Shown piece by piece: positions 1 to 12,200 of a stretch of 64,000 bases of DNA. Under the pieces are notes generated by a model, which ran no database searches, was not told the DNA's origin, and was given only the letters and a program-made list of their open reading frames with translations. Source of the DNA: Porites lobata (taxonomy: Eukaryota > Cnidaria > Anthozoa > Scleractinia > Poritidae); NCBI GenBank assembly GCA_942486035.1, contig CALNXK010000008.1, forward strand, positions 2,852,001-2,916,000, written 5' to 3'. How positions within the stretch are numbered: the first letter of the stretch is position 1; each line of letters opens with the position of its first letter. Made by a program: the position numbers and the translations under genes.

Positions 1-1
1 A

Positions 2-1855
2 AAGGACGATAAGAAATCTGCCAAGACCGACGATGAGAAAAGTGGCGATCGCTCATCTCCTAAAATCAAGTCCCTGGACGAGATCCGCCGTGACCGTCAA
101 GAGAGGCAGCGTCAGGAGAGAGCGAAAGAAATCCGAGAACAACGGGAGCGTGAGCGACAAGACAGGCTCAAACGTGAGCGTGAGAGACTTGAGCGTGAAA
201 AAATGCTTGAGCGACAACGCGAACGTGAACGAGAAAGAGAACGCGAAAGAAGGAGGCAGCAACTTATTCGGGAACGAGAGTTCCGCGAAAGACAAGAACG
301 AGAGCGACTCCGACTCCAGCGTGAGATTGAACGACAAAGGGAATTGGAACGGCAGCGTGAACGGGAACGCCGCGAACGTGAAGAACGTGAACGCTTAGAG
401 AGAGAACGCCGTGAACGGATTGAACGTGAAAGACTTGAGCGTGAACGAATTGAACGTGATCGCTTACAACGCATCGAAAGAGAACGCTTGGAACGTTTGG
501 AACGCGAACGCCTTGAGCGTGAGCGATTAGACCGTCAGCGTTTGGAACGTGAACGTTTAGAACGCGACCGGCGTAGTTTGAAACGCCCCGCCGCTCCCTT
601 TGAGCGCGGCGACCCTGGACATGCTCAGAAGCCAGTTGGCTTCTGGCAGGAACCTAAACGAGCTGCAATGGGAGAAGGAAGATCGCGTGACTTTTTTGGT
701 AGTAGTGTGAATGACCGTGACAGGCGTGACCGTGCGAATGTGACTTCTGACAGACGTGACTCTAGAGGAAGTCATCGTGACGAGCCTAGGCAAGCCGCAG
801 GTGGGCGTAGGAGTGAGGAGTGGAGCCGAGCGGATGAACGACGATTGAAGAAAGATGAAAGAGACCGCCGTAGTGATGAAAGCCATCGTGGTGGGCGCGA
901 CAAGCCAACAGGGCGTGACAGTGACCACCCTAGAGGATCCCGTGACAGGGGCCTTCATGACAGCCGCAGTAGCCATGAGAGTAAGGCCTGGGCAGTGGCT
1001 GGAGGAGAGCTGTCAGGAGCTAATATCGGACTACTGGGAGCGGCGGCCATGGACCCACAGAAAAGATTGAACATCCTGCTGGAGCGTGCCGGTGTTGGTA
1101 ATATTCTGGGTCCAGGCCAAGCAGTCCAAAGCCACAGCTCGCGCGCTGATCTCGGCAAGTCTGTGGGTGGTATGGACGAACCCTCCTGGCGTGCCCCTGA
1201 CCCGAGGGACAGTAGGCCTCCCATCCCTCAAGCTGATCGTGGCGCCGGTTTCCCTCACGGAGCGTCTGGACTCTCAGCTCATGTTGATGCGCGGTTCGGA
1301 TCACTGCCCATGGATGATAGCCACCGCTCTGTCAGTCTTGGAGGAGGGGGAGTGGAATCGAGCAAGCCACCAGCACGAGACTGGCGCGATACGCATGGCC
1401 AGAATTTATCGTCACGTGACCGGGATGCCTTGGCTGCTCGAGAACGAGATCGATCACGTGACCGCGGAGCTGAAGTCAAACAAAACTTGGCACGTGCAGG
1501 AGCCTTGTACGATGCACGTGACACGCGAGCACCAGTAAGCCGCGACTCTATGCCGCCGAGAGGAGCCTGGGGAACTGGACTGGATTCCCGTCAAGTAGCT
1601 AACCCAGCACTCAGTTTGTCCAGTGGCGGGCGACCAATTGTTGATGACAGGTCACGTGCTGCTGTACCTGCCAGGGACGCTGCTCTGCCCCCGTGGAATC
1701 AGCCTGGAGCACCATCACTAGCTACACCTGTGGCCCGAGGACCTTACAATGGGAGTGCAGTACCAGGGCCTGACAGGCGACATGCTGCAACAGCTGATGT
1801 GAGATATGACCCTTACAAGGCACCTCCTCGTGTTAGTGTGATGCGCCGATACTGA
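2..1855 (+). CDS. SAFB: SAFB/SLTM-like nuclear RNA- and chromatin-binding protein, C-terminal part (5' truncated by window)
   Basis: The frame is open from base 2 to TGA at 1855 with no intron visible. About 617 residues are seen, and the N-terminal SAP and RRM domains expected of the family would lie left of the window. The visible part starts with a Lys/Ser/Asp linker leading into a SLDEIRRDRQERQRQE stretch that resembles SAFB's SFDKIKEQRERERQRQ. About 170 residues of Arg/Glu repeats follow (RER, LERERLER), probably a long charged helix. Next comes FWQEPKRAAMGEGRSRDFF, matching the conserved WPE-KR-AM-DRY-DF block of vertebrate SAFB. The rest is an Arg/Asp/Gly/Ser-rich tail ending in RRY, as in SAFB proteins. 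Family members bind RNA and scaffold-attachment DNA and affect splicing and transcription in the nucleus. The block at about 1016-1110 (LNILLERAGVGNILG) is not one I recognise. Long ORFs in other frames here are by-products of the repetitive GAACG codon pattern. Confidence 0.8.
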   Translation, partial: KDDKKSAKTDDEKSGDRSSPKIKSLDEIRRDRQERQRQERAKEIREQRERERQDRLKRERERLEREKMLERQRERERERERERRRQQLIREREFRERQERERLRLQREIERQRELERQRERERREREERERLERERRERIERERLERERIERDRLQRIERERLERLERERLERERLDRQRLERERLERDRRSLKRPAAPFERGDPGHAQKPVGFWQEPKRAAMGEGRSRDFFGSSVNDRDRRDRANVTSDRRDSRGSHRDEPRQAAGGRRSEEWSRADERRLKKDERDRRSDESHRGGRDKPTGRDSDHPRGSRDRGLHDSRSSHESKAWAVAGGELSGANIGLLGAAAMDPQKRLNILLERAGVGNILGPGQAVQSHSSRADLGKSVGGMDEPSWRAPDPRDSRPPIPQADRGAGFPHGASGLSAHVDARFGSLPMDDSHRSVSLGGGGVESSKPPARDWRDTHGQNLSSRDRDALAARERDRSRDRGAEVKQNLARAGALYDARDTRAPVSRDSMPPRGAWGTGLDSRQVANPALSLSSGGRPIVDDRSRAAVPARDAALPPWNQPGAPSLATPVARGPYNGSAVPGPDRRHAATADVRYDPYKAPPRVSVMRRY

Positions 1856-2335
1856 GAGCACCTTGAACTGTTATAAAATGACCTCTTCGAGGCACCTGCT
1901 TCTTGTATTCCGAACTGTACATTGACTTCTTCATGTGAAAAACGTTTTTAGATTCATTCATCAAGTCTACCGTGTCGTGACTTATATTTTAGAATAAGGG
2001 AGATGTTAGTTTGATCTCTGATCATCAAACGGTTGAACACTGCAAATTGACGTGATCGATTTAAGCATTAAGTGAAAAATATATATATATGATCCCAACC
2101 TCGTAAGGGTTTAATAGCAGTTGAGTTCCAAACTTTATATCAGCCGTTTGAGCGTGTTTTATCGCGATGTTAGCCAGTCACCCTACACAGTAAAAGTTTT
2201 CGATCAATTTTCAAAAGATTTCAATTTGCATGTTGTCTTAATTTCAGTTTGAAGCTGTTGTTTACCAAGGCATTACTTTACTATTTTACAGTAGTTGGGG
2301 ATTTAGAATGTAAAATAAAGGTTACAGTCCGCTCA
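1856..2335 (+). other. 3' UTR of the SAFB-like gene
   Basis: AT-rich sequence after the stop codon, with a short AT run near 2080 and a canonical AATAAA at 2314-2319. Transcript end is inferred shortly after that signal. Confidence 0.55.
2314..2319 (+). terminator. Poly(A) signal AATAAA, SAFB-like gene
   Basis: Canonical hexamer about 460 bp after the stop codon, the first in this 3' region that I find convincing. Confidence 0.55.
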
Positions 2336-3100
2336 GTATTGCTTCAACCCAACGGTTGCTTTATTGCCGCCTCTCGTGTGTTCTCTAGCTACAGCATTAA
2401 AGAGTAAACAGACCCAGACGAGGAAAGCTTCTTAAGGAGATTGCCGGCAGACTTCTTAAACTCTACCGTTACAATCAAGTTTTTTGCTCCTTAACTTGTT
2501 ATTGCGGGCAGCCAAAGGACCCGTACTCGCGGCGGTAGTTACGTGTTGGCACAATAACCCAAATTTTTGTCGGACTTATCATCTCCCCGTAGAAAGCAAG
2601 ACGTATCTGCAGTGAAAATTGGTCTTGAACCATTCAGCTTGGTGGAGATAGTTTGGTTTGATAGTGATCTTGAAATGAAGCAGGATGAAGGCTCCGAAGT
2701 TAGTTATGTTAGAGTTTCCTTTATGTGCGAACTCGCGTCCGAAGTTCTGTTCAGATTTAAACATTAAGCGATGAGAAAATAACCACAGGCCAGTACTTTA
2801 GCTTCCTCCTCGATATACCGTGGTTTCGTGCGTGTTGCAGCGAATAGTATATTTCGGATATTACGTGCCAGTCACATGGAATGGTATATCTTGGAGCTGA
2901 GATAATCACGTGTTAGTCATGCGGTATAGTAAAACTCGCTTGTGTTAGTTGACTTAAGCCGAGCAGTTATTAGTATGTAAATTTGTTGATGTTGGTAAGT
3001 TGATGCAGGTAACTTGTTTTGTTAACCATTATGTCCCAGTACAGGAAACACGACTGAGTGCTGTTGTAAGGTGAGTTGGTTGGTTCTTCAATAAGTCGAT

Positions 3101-3295
3101 AACCTGGGACCAGGCTCCGCATTGGGGAAAAAAAGGAAAGAAATAATCGCGAGCCGCGAGGTATTTTGGGCAGGGGAAAGGGTGGCGCCTCCCTTTCCCC
3201 CTCCCCAGACCATTCCTGGGCTCGCTTCGCTCGCCGATATTTTTTCTATTTTTGTTTTTTGCCCTTTTCCCTACTGCGAAGCCTGGTCCCAGGTT
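3101..3295. mobile_element. Fold-back MITE, CCTGGGACCAGG termini, 10-bp TSD
   Basis: Termini AACCTGGGACCAGGC and GCCTGGTCCCAGGTT are inverted copies. The direct repeat AATAAGTCGA flanks the element (3090-3099 and 3296-3305; one extra T lies before the left terminus). A related copy is at 34864-35048. A 9-10 bp duplication is typical of Mutator-like elements. Confidence 0.75.
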
Positions 3296-3440
3296 AATAA
3301 GTCGAATCCCTAGTCTCCCACAAGGGATTCTTTTGGCTTGTCACGCACAGGACCCTGGAAGGGCGTGATGAGTCATAAGAAGGTGTGCGTTAGGCCGTTC
3401 ACAGTTTTTGTTGTTCCGTAAGTTTGTCGGGTTCAAGTGC

Positions 3441-3591
3441 GTACCGTTACCGGCGGCCATCTTGGTTTCAAATTTACTGAATCTTACTGAGTCTAGCTGG
3501 GGGATAAATATCAAATCTACTTAGGGGGTGGGGGACATTTTTCGGCCTACCTCCCTGGGTACATATGAAACCAAGATGGCCACCCGTAATG
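3441..3591. mobile_element. Fold-back MITE with GGCCATCTTGG arms
   Basis: Left arm near 3445-3470 and right arm near 3566-3590 are inverted copies around GGCGGCCATCTTGGTTTCA, with two or three mismatches. Direct repeat TCAAGTGC flanks it at 3433-3440 and 3592-3599, compatible with an 8-bp target-site duplication. Confidence 0.65.
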
Positions 3592-5380
3592 TCAAGTGCT
3601 CGATCTTGACGACTCTATGGAAAAACAGGGACTGTGACGTGTGTGTGCTTTGGAAGGTAACTGAACCCATGACTTTGAAGGAAACATTTTCAAGGTGATA
3701 ATTTCCGGCATTTCTTATGTCAGGTGATTGGCCAAACAGTACTGAGTAGCTTATTTAATCGATTTCCCGGCATATTCTTAGACTTCCTTTTATACCTATC
3801 GCCACTACCCCCACTGCACCTAATTTCTCATGCTCTACCCCGCAACCTCATTGCAGCTGGTCAATCCTGTGGCACCAATCGCCATGCTTGAGTGCGGGGA
3901 AAAACAATGAGACAAGACAAACAAAGGGCATACATTTGTCTTGTCCCAGTAAATTTCTTACACTTCAGTACAAAGCAGTGGTTTAGGCGGAGATCAAATA
4001 AAAGTTTTCATTGGCTATTCGCTAAATGCCCATTGTCTTGCTCCAGTTTAGCGCGCGACGATTGTGGAGAAAAGTGATTTTTCACTTATGCATTTTAGGC
4101 CCCAGGTCCCGGTTCAAACGATGGATGGCACTATCTACAGGATAAGTAGTATTAGGAAATCAATTGCGTTGTCCACTTAATAGAGATTCCGGCGGATAGC
4201 ACTATCCATCTTCTAAACAACTGTGGCCTGGAGTTTTAATCTAGGCTGCGTGCGATTCGGAGCTCAGTGTACGGGCACCACACCTTGAGAAAGTTGCTTC
4301 AAGACCGAAATGGGTATACCTTGTAAGGCTGTTGCTGAACTAACCGCAACCAGGTACCTAAAACCTAATGGGAAGCGTAACTGCCAACATGTGATGTTAA
4401 TATAAAGAGCTTTACTTGGCTGATCGTCGCACTTAAAGGCCAACGTTTCATGTTTTAAAAATGTGTGTAGTGTTGCATCAGGATCAGATTTCTTGGGCCA
4501 CGTTCGGCTACTCTCCATTCCTCAACTACTTTCCATCACCTTTTCGATCCCAGTACCCCTCTTTCTGTGAAATGGTTGCATCACCTTACTTTTAAAATGG
4601 AGTGCTTTTGCCCGGAAGTTCATAGCCTGTTCAAAGCGTTCAGATGGTAGGGACAGCATTTAAAAAGTGTATAGGAGAGCACAGGAAGGGGTTGGGCCAC
4701 TCCTCACTATCTGAACGGCTGGATCAGGCTGGGAAGTTCATAAACTAGTAAAACATGCGTACTGGAGAAGGGTGGCAGCGGGTGCGAGAACTAGAGTATG
4801 GTGAGCTCTTATTGGTCAAATGAAAACGAGAGTTTTTCTTGTGTATTTGGTAAATTGATATGTTAAGATGTAGATTGTTTCATTTTGCAGGTATGTATGG
4901 GCCTTCTTTATCAAGGATGCTGTCATAGAATGCCAATTGTCTTCCTTTATTCGAGCTGTTAGTTGCGCGTGGCAAAGGAATCTGCGCTATTACTAGTTTA
5001 TGTCGTTCCATTCAACTGTTTGTTTTTTTAATAAATATGGGTTATGAGCATTTATGGCGTGATCGTTTTTCTGTATAGTACCCGGTAAAGAGGGATAGAG
5101 AGGGATTCTATGTCCTCATTCTTTCCCAGGACTTTTCTAAATTTTGCTTTCTTTTTTTTTTTTTTTTCTGCCAAAGGCACACGACTCAGTGTCATGCTGG
5201 CACATATTTGCGGTTCCTGTAGCTTCACTGAGATCTAAATCGCAGTCTGCTAAACCCTGCCCTTTAGATTTGACTGCTAGAAGTACTCCTACTCGTCGTC
5301 AAATATAAAGATTTCTATTCACCAGTAACCCAAACACAAGCCTAAGCTTAAACCTGCAGAAGTCCCTATTTCATCAGTAG

Positions 5381-5548
5381 GCTGATTTAGAAACAGAACG
5401 GGAACATCAGGTGACGACGGCGCGCGGAAATTAAACAACTAGCGTGACCAATGGCACGGCGGCAAATTAGGGACCGAAAGTCGAGTTGAGTCCTCTCCGC
5501 GCGCTTTCTCGTCGTCAACTGACGTTCCCATTCTGTTGCTAAATCAGC
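5381..5548. mobile_element. Fold-back MITE with GCTGATTTAG termini
   Basis: GCTGATTTAGAAACAGAACG at the left is the near-perfect inverse of the right end (CATTCTGTTGCTAAATCAGC). The arms continue into GGGAACATCAG and CTGACGTTCCC. No clear target-site duplication was found. Confidence 0.65.
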
Positions 5549-6892
5549 TTTATAGTACCTCAGGTTAGACTCGTTGAGCATCGGTGGGTAAAAGGTTAGG
5601 TCAGCACTACAGCCAAGTGGCCCATCAGGCCGAAGCTGAATCCTATGTCTGTAGCTTGAAATGTTTCTATTCAAGGCTCTTTGCACCTACGCATACCTTG
5701 TTAAGGAGAACCCTGTGCAGGTCCGCCCAAAGTATTTCTCTTGACACGAAAGTGATAATGGGCGAACATTGGGACGATAGAAGGGCCCTTGAGCCAAGCA
5801 ACTAAAATCGGTTGTTCCCGTCCAAACACTGTAGTTGGAACCTTTTGCAATCGATTTTGACAGAGGCTGGATAGTATTCATTTCAACTTCCTCTTTCTCC
5901 CGTGCATTTCCTCTTTATTGCCTTTTTTGGTGTGTGTGTGTGGGCAGGGTGGGGGGAGGGGGGAGGCGAAACTCCTATATCGTTCCCGCTCCATGACCTC
6001 GCGGCGAATCAAGATTCACTGAGGAAGCTTTGGTTATCGTTTTCCTGCATCTTAGTTGATGGCGACGTAGTTAATGCTCAAACTTGGTAGGCATTGACCC
6101 TGAAAAAGAAAATGAAAACGATGCTCTTGTAGTTTCTTTTCTTTTTAATTTGTTCCTGTAAGGTGCACGAGTGGTGAGGGTGGAAACATAGTCTATCCAG
6201 AAAGTCGGAGCGCGTTCCACCCAGCTCGATCCAAGACTCCTTGCCTTGACAAGTTGGTTAAGTCATTCGCCTTTGAAAAGTAGCGCGGGGACTTAGAAGA
6301 GGACCCCCACTCCCCTCCCCCCCGCTCCCTGCGCTTTTCGAGACTCTCTGGTGCCTTTGACCATAGTTAATTGAGTGGAATGGTTATGAAACCCGTCAGA
6401 CTCCCTTTTTATATGTTTTTGTGGACCTGAAAGTGCATAACGTTAAAAAGAATTCCTATCATTTTGATTGTATTGACTAATAAAAACGTTGCATTAATTT
6501 ATTCCGTAACAATTTGCCAACAGAAAACAAAGGATTGTGCACTTTCACGGTACTTCTAACATAACCTGCAGCACTGTTGTTTTTATCATTGATGTTTGCC
6601 GTTTTTCATAACCAGTCTCGTCTAATAAATATGCTTTGACTAAGCGTGAGGTCGAGTTGACAGTTGAATAAAATCACAAAAATGGATGAGACCAATATCC
6701 AGCCATTTTGGCCGAAAAAATGTGGTCATAAAGAGTTACTCTATGGCCTAGCTGCTAAGATGTGAATCTTGACTAAAACACCACACGGGTACATACGGCT
6801 ATTAAACATACGAGTAACACACGGATACATACGACTACACATAAGAAGATCGGGTAAAACACGGAAACAAAATGCGGATTACCCTGCGAGCA

Positions 6893-6964
6893 GTGGTTTC
6901 TCCAAGCCGGACGCTACACTACGAAGGGTTACCGTTAGCGTAGCGTTCGGCCTGGAGAAACCAC
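6893..6964. repeat. Inverted repeat (GTGGTTTCTCCA arms)
   Basis: GTGGTTTCTCCAAGCCGGACG and its imperfect inverse CGTTCGGCCTGGAGAAACCAC can form a hairpin of about 70 bp. Probably the end of a larger repeat that also covers 6770-6890. Confidence 0.45.
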
Positions 6965-8483
6965 GGCCTCGGAGGGTGAATGCGGATATGAATCCGTTTT
7001 AGTTTTCCTAAAACTCTGAAAATTTTGAAAAAAAGCGTTAAAAAAAATTCCAGTTTTAAAGTAAACCATACACATGTTTCTTTCCAGCCATTTTTAACAA
7101 TTTCTAAATTAAACGGGCATAATTTAAAATTATTCAAAATTATGGGCAGTTTTGTTGTTTTTGTTGGTGTTTTTTTCCATTTTCATGTTTTTTCCCCAAA
7201 TAAGGCGTGATTGGCTCATGCGATCATAAATAGTCAACATGAACGTAACACGTTCATACTTGTCAGTGATGGTAGGTTTCCATGGTTCGCTATACTTAAT
7301 ATATCACGTGATCTGAAATACAGTCGACTCTGGTTTTCACTAGCGACGGAGTCGGAGTCGTAAGACTGGAGGAGCGCTTATGTCCTTGTGAAAGTTAAAA
7401 ATCGGATTCGTGAGCGGAGTCATAAACGCGACGGAATCGGAGTCAGAAGAATCAGAACGTTTCCATTTTTCCCGTCTCCGCTTACAACTCCGTCGCTTAC
7501 GTTCCGCTTATAACTGACCAGATTGTCGGAGTCAGAAGCAGAAGCGAAAGGATAAACCAATCACATTGCACATTTCCACGCTTTTGTGGTTGGTTTAGTT
7601 CTCAAGCTTTGAGACTGTCAAAATTAAAATCTTGAACTCTATCCTTGTCTTGACGGGCAATTAATGTAGTTCTTTCAAGGGAAAAACAAATGCTGAGGGG
7701 GGCCAGATAAAAGTGAGTTACAGTAATCAGTTCGAGAAGTTAATGTATAGATTTAGTCAGGGCTAAAAGCGGAGCCCTCCATAATATTTGTACTTTGTTC
7801 AAACAAAATATAAAATCGTGTAATGCTAAGGGTTCGGAAAAACGGGCAACAAAAAACATGCAACTTGTTTTGCAACATTCCTGCAAAAGGAGTTGCGAAG
7901 CGACGTTGCGCGTTTTACCACCCTCATCAAACCACAGGCACCCCAAGCTCACGTTACGAGTGTGTTAATTAACGTTCTCAATACAGAGCCGGTGTCGCGT
8001 TACAAGCAACCGTTTCGACTTTGTATGAGAAATAAAATACTGAGGTCTGCGAACGCTAAACATCATTATTCTTACTTATTTTTCTATAAAATAAATAAAG
8101 GAGACTTACCCTTGGATGTATTTCTGTGTTTTTTGGTGTGAAATCATCGATTTAGTCGGGTTTCTTGGCTGATATTGTTTGGGACCAAAGTTTAAGTGAA
8201 ACTCAGATTTTCGAGAACAAACTCCGATTTTCGACAAAATAAACACCCGGACTTTTAAGTCAAACTCAGATGTCCCTTTAAAGCTTATTCTGTGCAAATC
8301 AGACCCTAAAGAGGCATTTTTTAAAACATTAAAACGTGTACGCCTGAACCCTAAACAACCACAAGAAAACAAAAAAGGTAAGCTTTAAAGAGCAAAATTC
8401 AATGCTCTTTTATTTATAGAGCAAGGAATATTTTTACGTAGTTTTCATACAAAGTCTTATAATTATTGCCGTATGAACAATTA

Positions 8484-8617
8484 GGGCCTGTTTACATGGA
8501 GTGGGGGACCACGGTCTAGTGGGGTTGGTTTCTTTTGTTTTCACGCTCTGGGGGACACAAAACAAAAGAAACTTACCCCACTAGACCGGGGGTCCCCCAC
8601 TCCATGTAAACAGGGTC
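8484..8617. mobile_element. Harbinger-like fold-back MITE, TTA target duplication
   Basis: Arms GGCCTGTTTACATGGAGTGG and the inverse at the right end pair over almost the whole element. TTA flanks both sides (8481-8483, 8618-8620). A second copy is at 29598-29731. A 3-bp TWA duplication is the hallmark of the PIF/Harbinger superfamily. Confidence 0.7.
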
Positions 8618-9265
8618 TTAATCAGCTAATGTTGTTCAGGGCTCTCCTGTAGTGATCTTTGGTATCCTTAAATTTCGCCCATATTTGCGTGGAACTCTTT
8701 TAAACTTGTTAAAGCCTATTTCCCTTGACCAATGTTAGCAATTATTGCGAATAACGAAAAATAAAGCTTTTAATAAACGTTTTTATATAAAAATATTCGA
8801 AATTTAGGTAGCGACTTTTTGGATTTTTGGCAATTTTAGCAACTTTGTTGCATTTTATATTCCAGTACTGCAACTTTCGCATTTTAATTACCGTGTAGTT
8901 GCTAAAAGCCGGTAGGAGCCGGTTTGTCAAGCTGCTACGCCTCCGTCACACCCCCAACCCGCCCACATCAAACTGGATACCAGACTACGCACGTCCACCG
9001 CAACTTGATGCTTCGAAGGGCTTACACGAGTATGTACATTTTTCTTTTTCAGAAAACGAGATCAAGACGATTGTGAATTTAGAATCAAGTGGGATGCATT
9101 ATGAGCGATAAGAAAAGTAAAAAAAAAATCAACGTCTCAGGTTATGAAAACAAACCACGCGAGACGACACGTGACAGGTTAAAGTTCGACGCGGCAGCAA
9201 CCGCGGAAACGGGAGTCACGGAAAAACTGATGTACATGTAAACGACGTGGTTAGTTGTAGCGATT

Positions 9266-12200
9266 ATGGAAGTCAGTGGCACAAAATGTTTGCGAGAATC
9301 AAGAGTGTTGGTGTTGTATACTGGAGGAACAATCGGAATGAAGAAGATCGACGGAGGTAAATGAATATGCATCTCGGTTCAATTTCAAAGTATAAATGGC
9401 CGGTTCTAAGTAAGGTCTGTTATGTTAGCTTGTATTGCAAAGTGGCTCTTGTTTAACTTGTTGTATCTAGAAACGAAATGAAAAGATGAGGATTCACGGA
9501 AACGTTTCTTTTTTTATTTAGCCTATCATCCCAAAACAGGCTTCCTTCAGTCACAGATCAAACGGCTTCCTATGCTGTACGATGATGAATTCATGAATGA
9601 ACGATCCACTTGCGAAGCAAGCGACAACTGCTCGCTAGAAGAACTTGCTATGCCGTGAGTTTCTCGTGTATTGTGTTTATACTAAAGAATTTTTTTAGTT
9701 TGTTTGAATATCTGTTCAAATCTTTCACTCAGAAAGTTAGCTGGTAAATTTCTAAACAGCCCAAACATTATGTTTTATGTATGGTTGCCCTCCTGGCTCA
9801 CGCTACCCATTGTGCGACTTGCTGTTTGTTTTGGAGATATATGGATGCATAACTTTAAATGATTCGTGTGTTGTGTTAAATACTCTTCCGCCTGGTTTTG
9901 TTTTGTTATTTTTTCACTCAAATGGAAATGATTTTTAAGATTCCTTTTGCTGGGATGTTGAGAAAACTGCTCATGCATCTGTTCTAAAAATCAACTCTGA
10001 ACACCTTCATTTGACAGATAATAGTATTGCCAGCTTATTAAGCCCCGTCAACAACTCCCATCACTGTTGCATGTTGTTGGGAGTTGTTGTGCAAATTTTG
10101 AAGTTTGAAGCAGGTCAAACTTTTAAATCAACCAGTCCCAACATTTCTTTTGTTTGTGTTCAGCGAAGAGTTGCACAACAATGTTGGATCTGTTTGCACA
10201 GCTCCTCCAACATTTTTTAGGCCATGCACATGCATTACTCATGGTGTACAATGTCTTATGGCTGTAGTAACGCTGACGGCAATAAACACCTCAAAGAATC
10301 AACATTACTCAACAACACTGCTTTGCAAGATGACGGAATAAAATTCATATAAAGCACATGGTCTTGCAGTGAACATATGATGGAAGCATCACTTCCAGTA
10401 TACTACATCACCCCCTCCACTTTGTAATAAGCTTCACAATACCTTACAGCTAATGTCCAAGGCCCAGTTTTTCGAATGCCAGGTAGTGCTAACCCGGGGT
10501 TATAATTTTAAACTGGGTTTCTTTTTCTTTGTATACAAATGCGCTTTCTCAGAAAAATTACTTTCTCTAGTTTTTTAGAGTATCCAATCATCAAATTGTA
10601 GGCGAAGAGAATTAAACTGAATCTGCTTTTTAAGCTCTCATATCTGAGTTCAAATGTCACACTAACACTGGGTTGTCTTGACCCCGCTTCGAACAACCCC
10701 GCCCAGGTGTCTATAGTGTACCCTTGGCAGCTAGCCATTGAGTTGTCAGCCCATCAAAAGCTCAGCAGGGCGGACAATCATGTCATATTGTGAGGTGTTG
10801 TGAGGTAGTGGAAAAGGAAATCTTGTTCTGCTTTCTTCCAGTCTCTCCCTTGTAGATTGGCAATTCTTATTATCCTCAGTAGGGTCTGGTTACAGCGTTT
10901 TAACTCCCTGTGGCCTCTGTCCCCTTCTTATGGTTTATTCCCTGGTACTCCAAACAGAACAGAACAAAACAGCCACTTGTGCCAATAAAGACAGTCTAGG
11001 GCGGCAAAAGTGGTGATGTCACATGAATCGGGGTGTGTTTTTATTTGGTGGAATGCCATGTTCAGGTCAAGTTTGCTGAAAACGTTTGCCTCTGATATCT
11101 CTTGTATGTACTTCCCAAAGGATCGCCAGATTTGCCTGCCTCATGTCTAAACAAATCCGGATGTCACTATTAGGATTTTCCAAGACTACAAAGGGGTTCA
11201 TCCAGCTAGTTTGTCCACTGACTTTCTCGATGACCCCAAGCTCCTCCAGCTGCTTCAGTTTTTCTGACCCTTTCTCTCTCCTTCTGAGTGGAGTTTGGTT
11301 TAATCTGTGCCATTGATGCAATGCTGTCATCCTGGTGTAACTTCAGCTGACAACCTTTTAGTCACCCTAGGCACTAAAAAATTTTGGGAATCTCTGCCTT
11401 TTGGTCTACAAATTGGGCAGTTTAAAGATTCACGTACTGTAACAGCTGTTTACATCAATTCCAAGTTTATGTACTGCAAGCATCTCTGAAGTTTTACGAT
11501 CTAGTAGCAAAGTGGCAGCATTCCCTAGCCTGGTACTACATAAAATTCTGCAACTGTTGACCTGTTGGTTTGTGGCACAGTGATTCTTAGTTTACTGCTC
11601 CATTAGAGCTCTAGGGGTTGAAAGTGCGTTCATGTATACACAATTCTATTGCACTTTGCTAAAGCTGTTACTCCCCCAGTAAGAGATCGACTGGCCTTCT
11701 CAAGGCGTGCCACTGCCAGTAGCCTATGTGTAGCCGCACCCTCCCCCTGACAGAGAAGGGTGTGACTACACATAGGCTAGCCACTGCCCAGGTCTCTTCC
11801 CATCATGTGTGTCCTCTTTGCGTTTGTAACAAATATGAGACCTTGCTATATTAATGTGAAATGTGACATTCTATTTTTTGACAGTATATCAACCCATGGA
11901 GTCCGTGTTTTCTATTACATCAAGGAATATTGTCCCATTAAAGACTCATCAAACATGACCATCAGTGACTGGATAGAAATAGCTTTGGATATCAAAAACA
12001 ATTACGACAGCTATGATGGATTTGTTGTAATACATGGTACTGACACAATGGCTTACAGTGTATCTGCTTTATCATTCATGCTGGAGAATCTTGGAAAGTC
12101 TGTTGTGTTCACTGGCTCCCAGGTATGTGTACAGTACTCCAACTTAATGATATGTTTCTGCGAAACTGCTCATCTACCCCTCCCCTATTTAAGTCAACAC

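Larger units (their letters stand above)
2336..9265. other. Intergenic region rich in fold-back elements
   Basis: No ORF here shows family resemblance or splice-supported continuity. Inverted-repeat elements lie at 3101-3295, 3441-3591, 5381-5548, 6893-6964, part of one at about 7828-7980, and 8484-8617. A poly(T) run is near 5153. A relic of the big palindrome family (see 55265) lies at about 6058-6110. Sequence at 7325-7560 repeats GACGGAGTCGGAGTC-like motifs on both strands. The remaining stretches (2336-3090, 3612-5380, 8621-9265) show nothing I can name. The last part should hold the promoter of the first ASPG gene, but no TATA box is evident. Confidence 0.5.
9655..11884 (+). other. Intron 2 of ASPG copy 1
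   Basis: Mostly unrecognised sequence. It contains a Ty3/gypsy reverse-transcriptase relic at 11027-11330 (minus strand) and a short hairpin element at 11718-11779. The stretch near 10480-10640 resembles part of 26500-26620 (GGTTTCTTTTTCTTT then GGATAATT-like), suggesting a shared old repeat. Confidence 0.5.

Noticed and set aside
53..474. Antisense and alternate-frame ORFs in the first 500 bases (Ser/Arg-rich proteins)
   Set aside because: They are mirror readings of the repetitive Arg/Glu codons of the SAFB-like frame; only the plus frame from base 2 matches a family and continues to a normal C-terminus.
1086..1538. 150-codon plus-strand ORF in another frame
   Set aside because: It overlaps the SAFB-like coding frame, shows no family resemblance, and the main frame is continuous through it.
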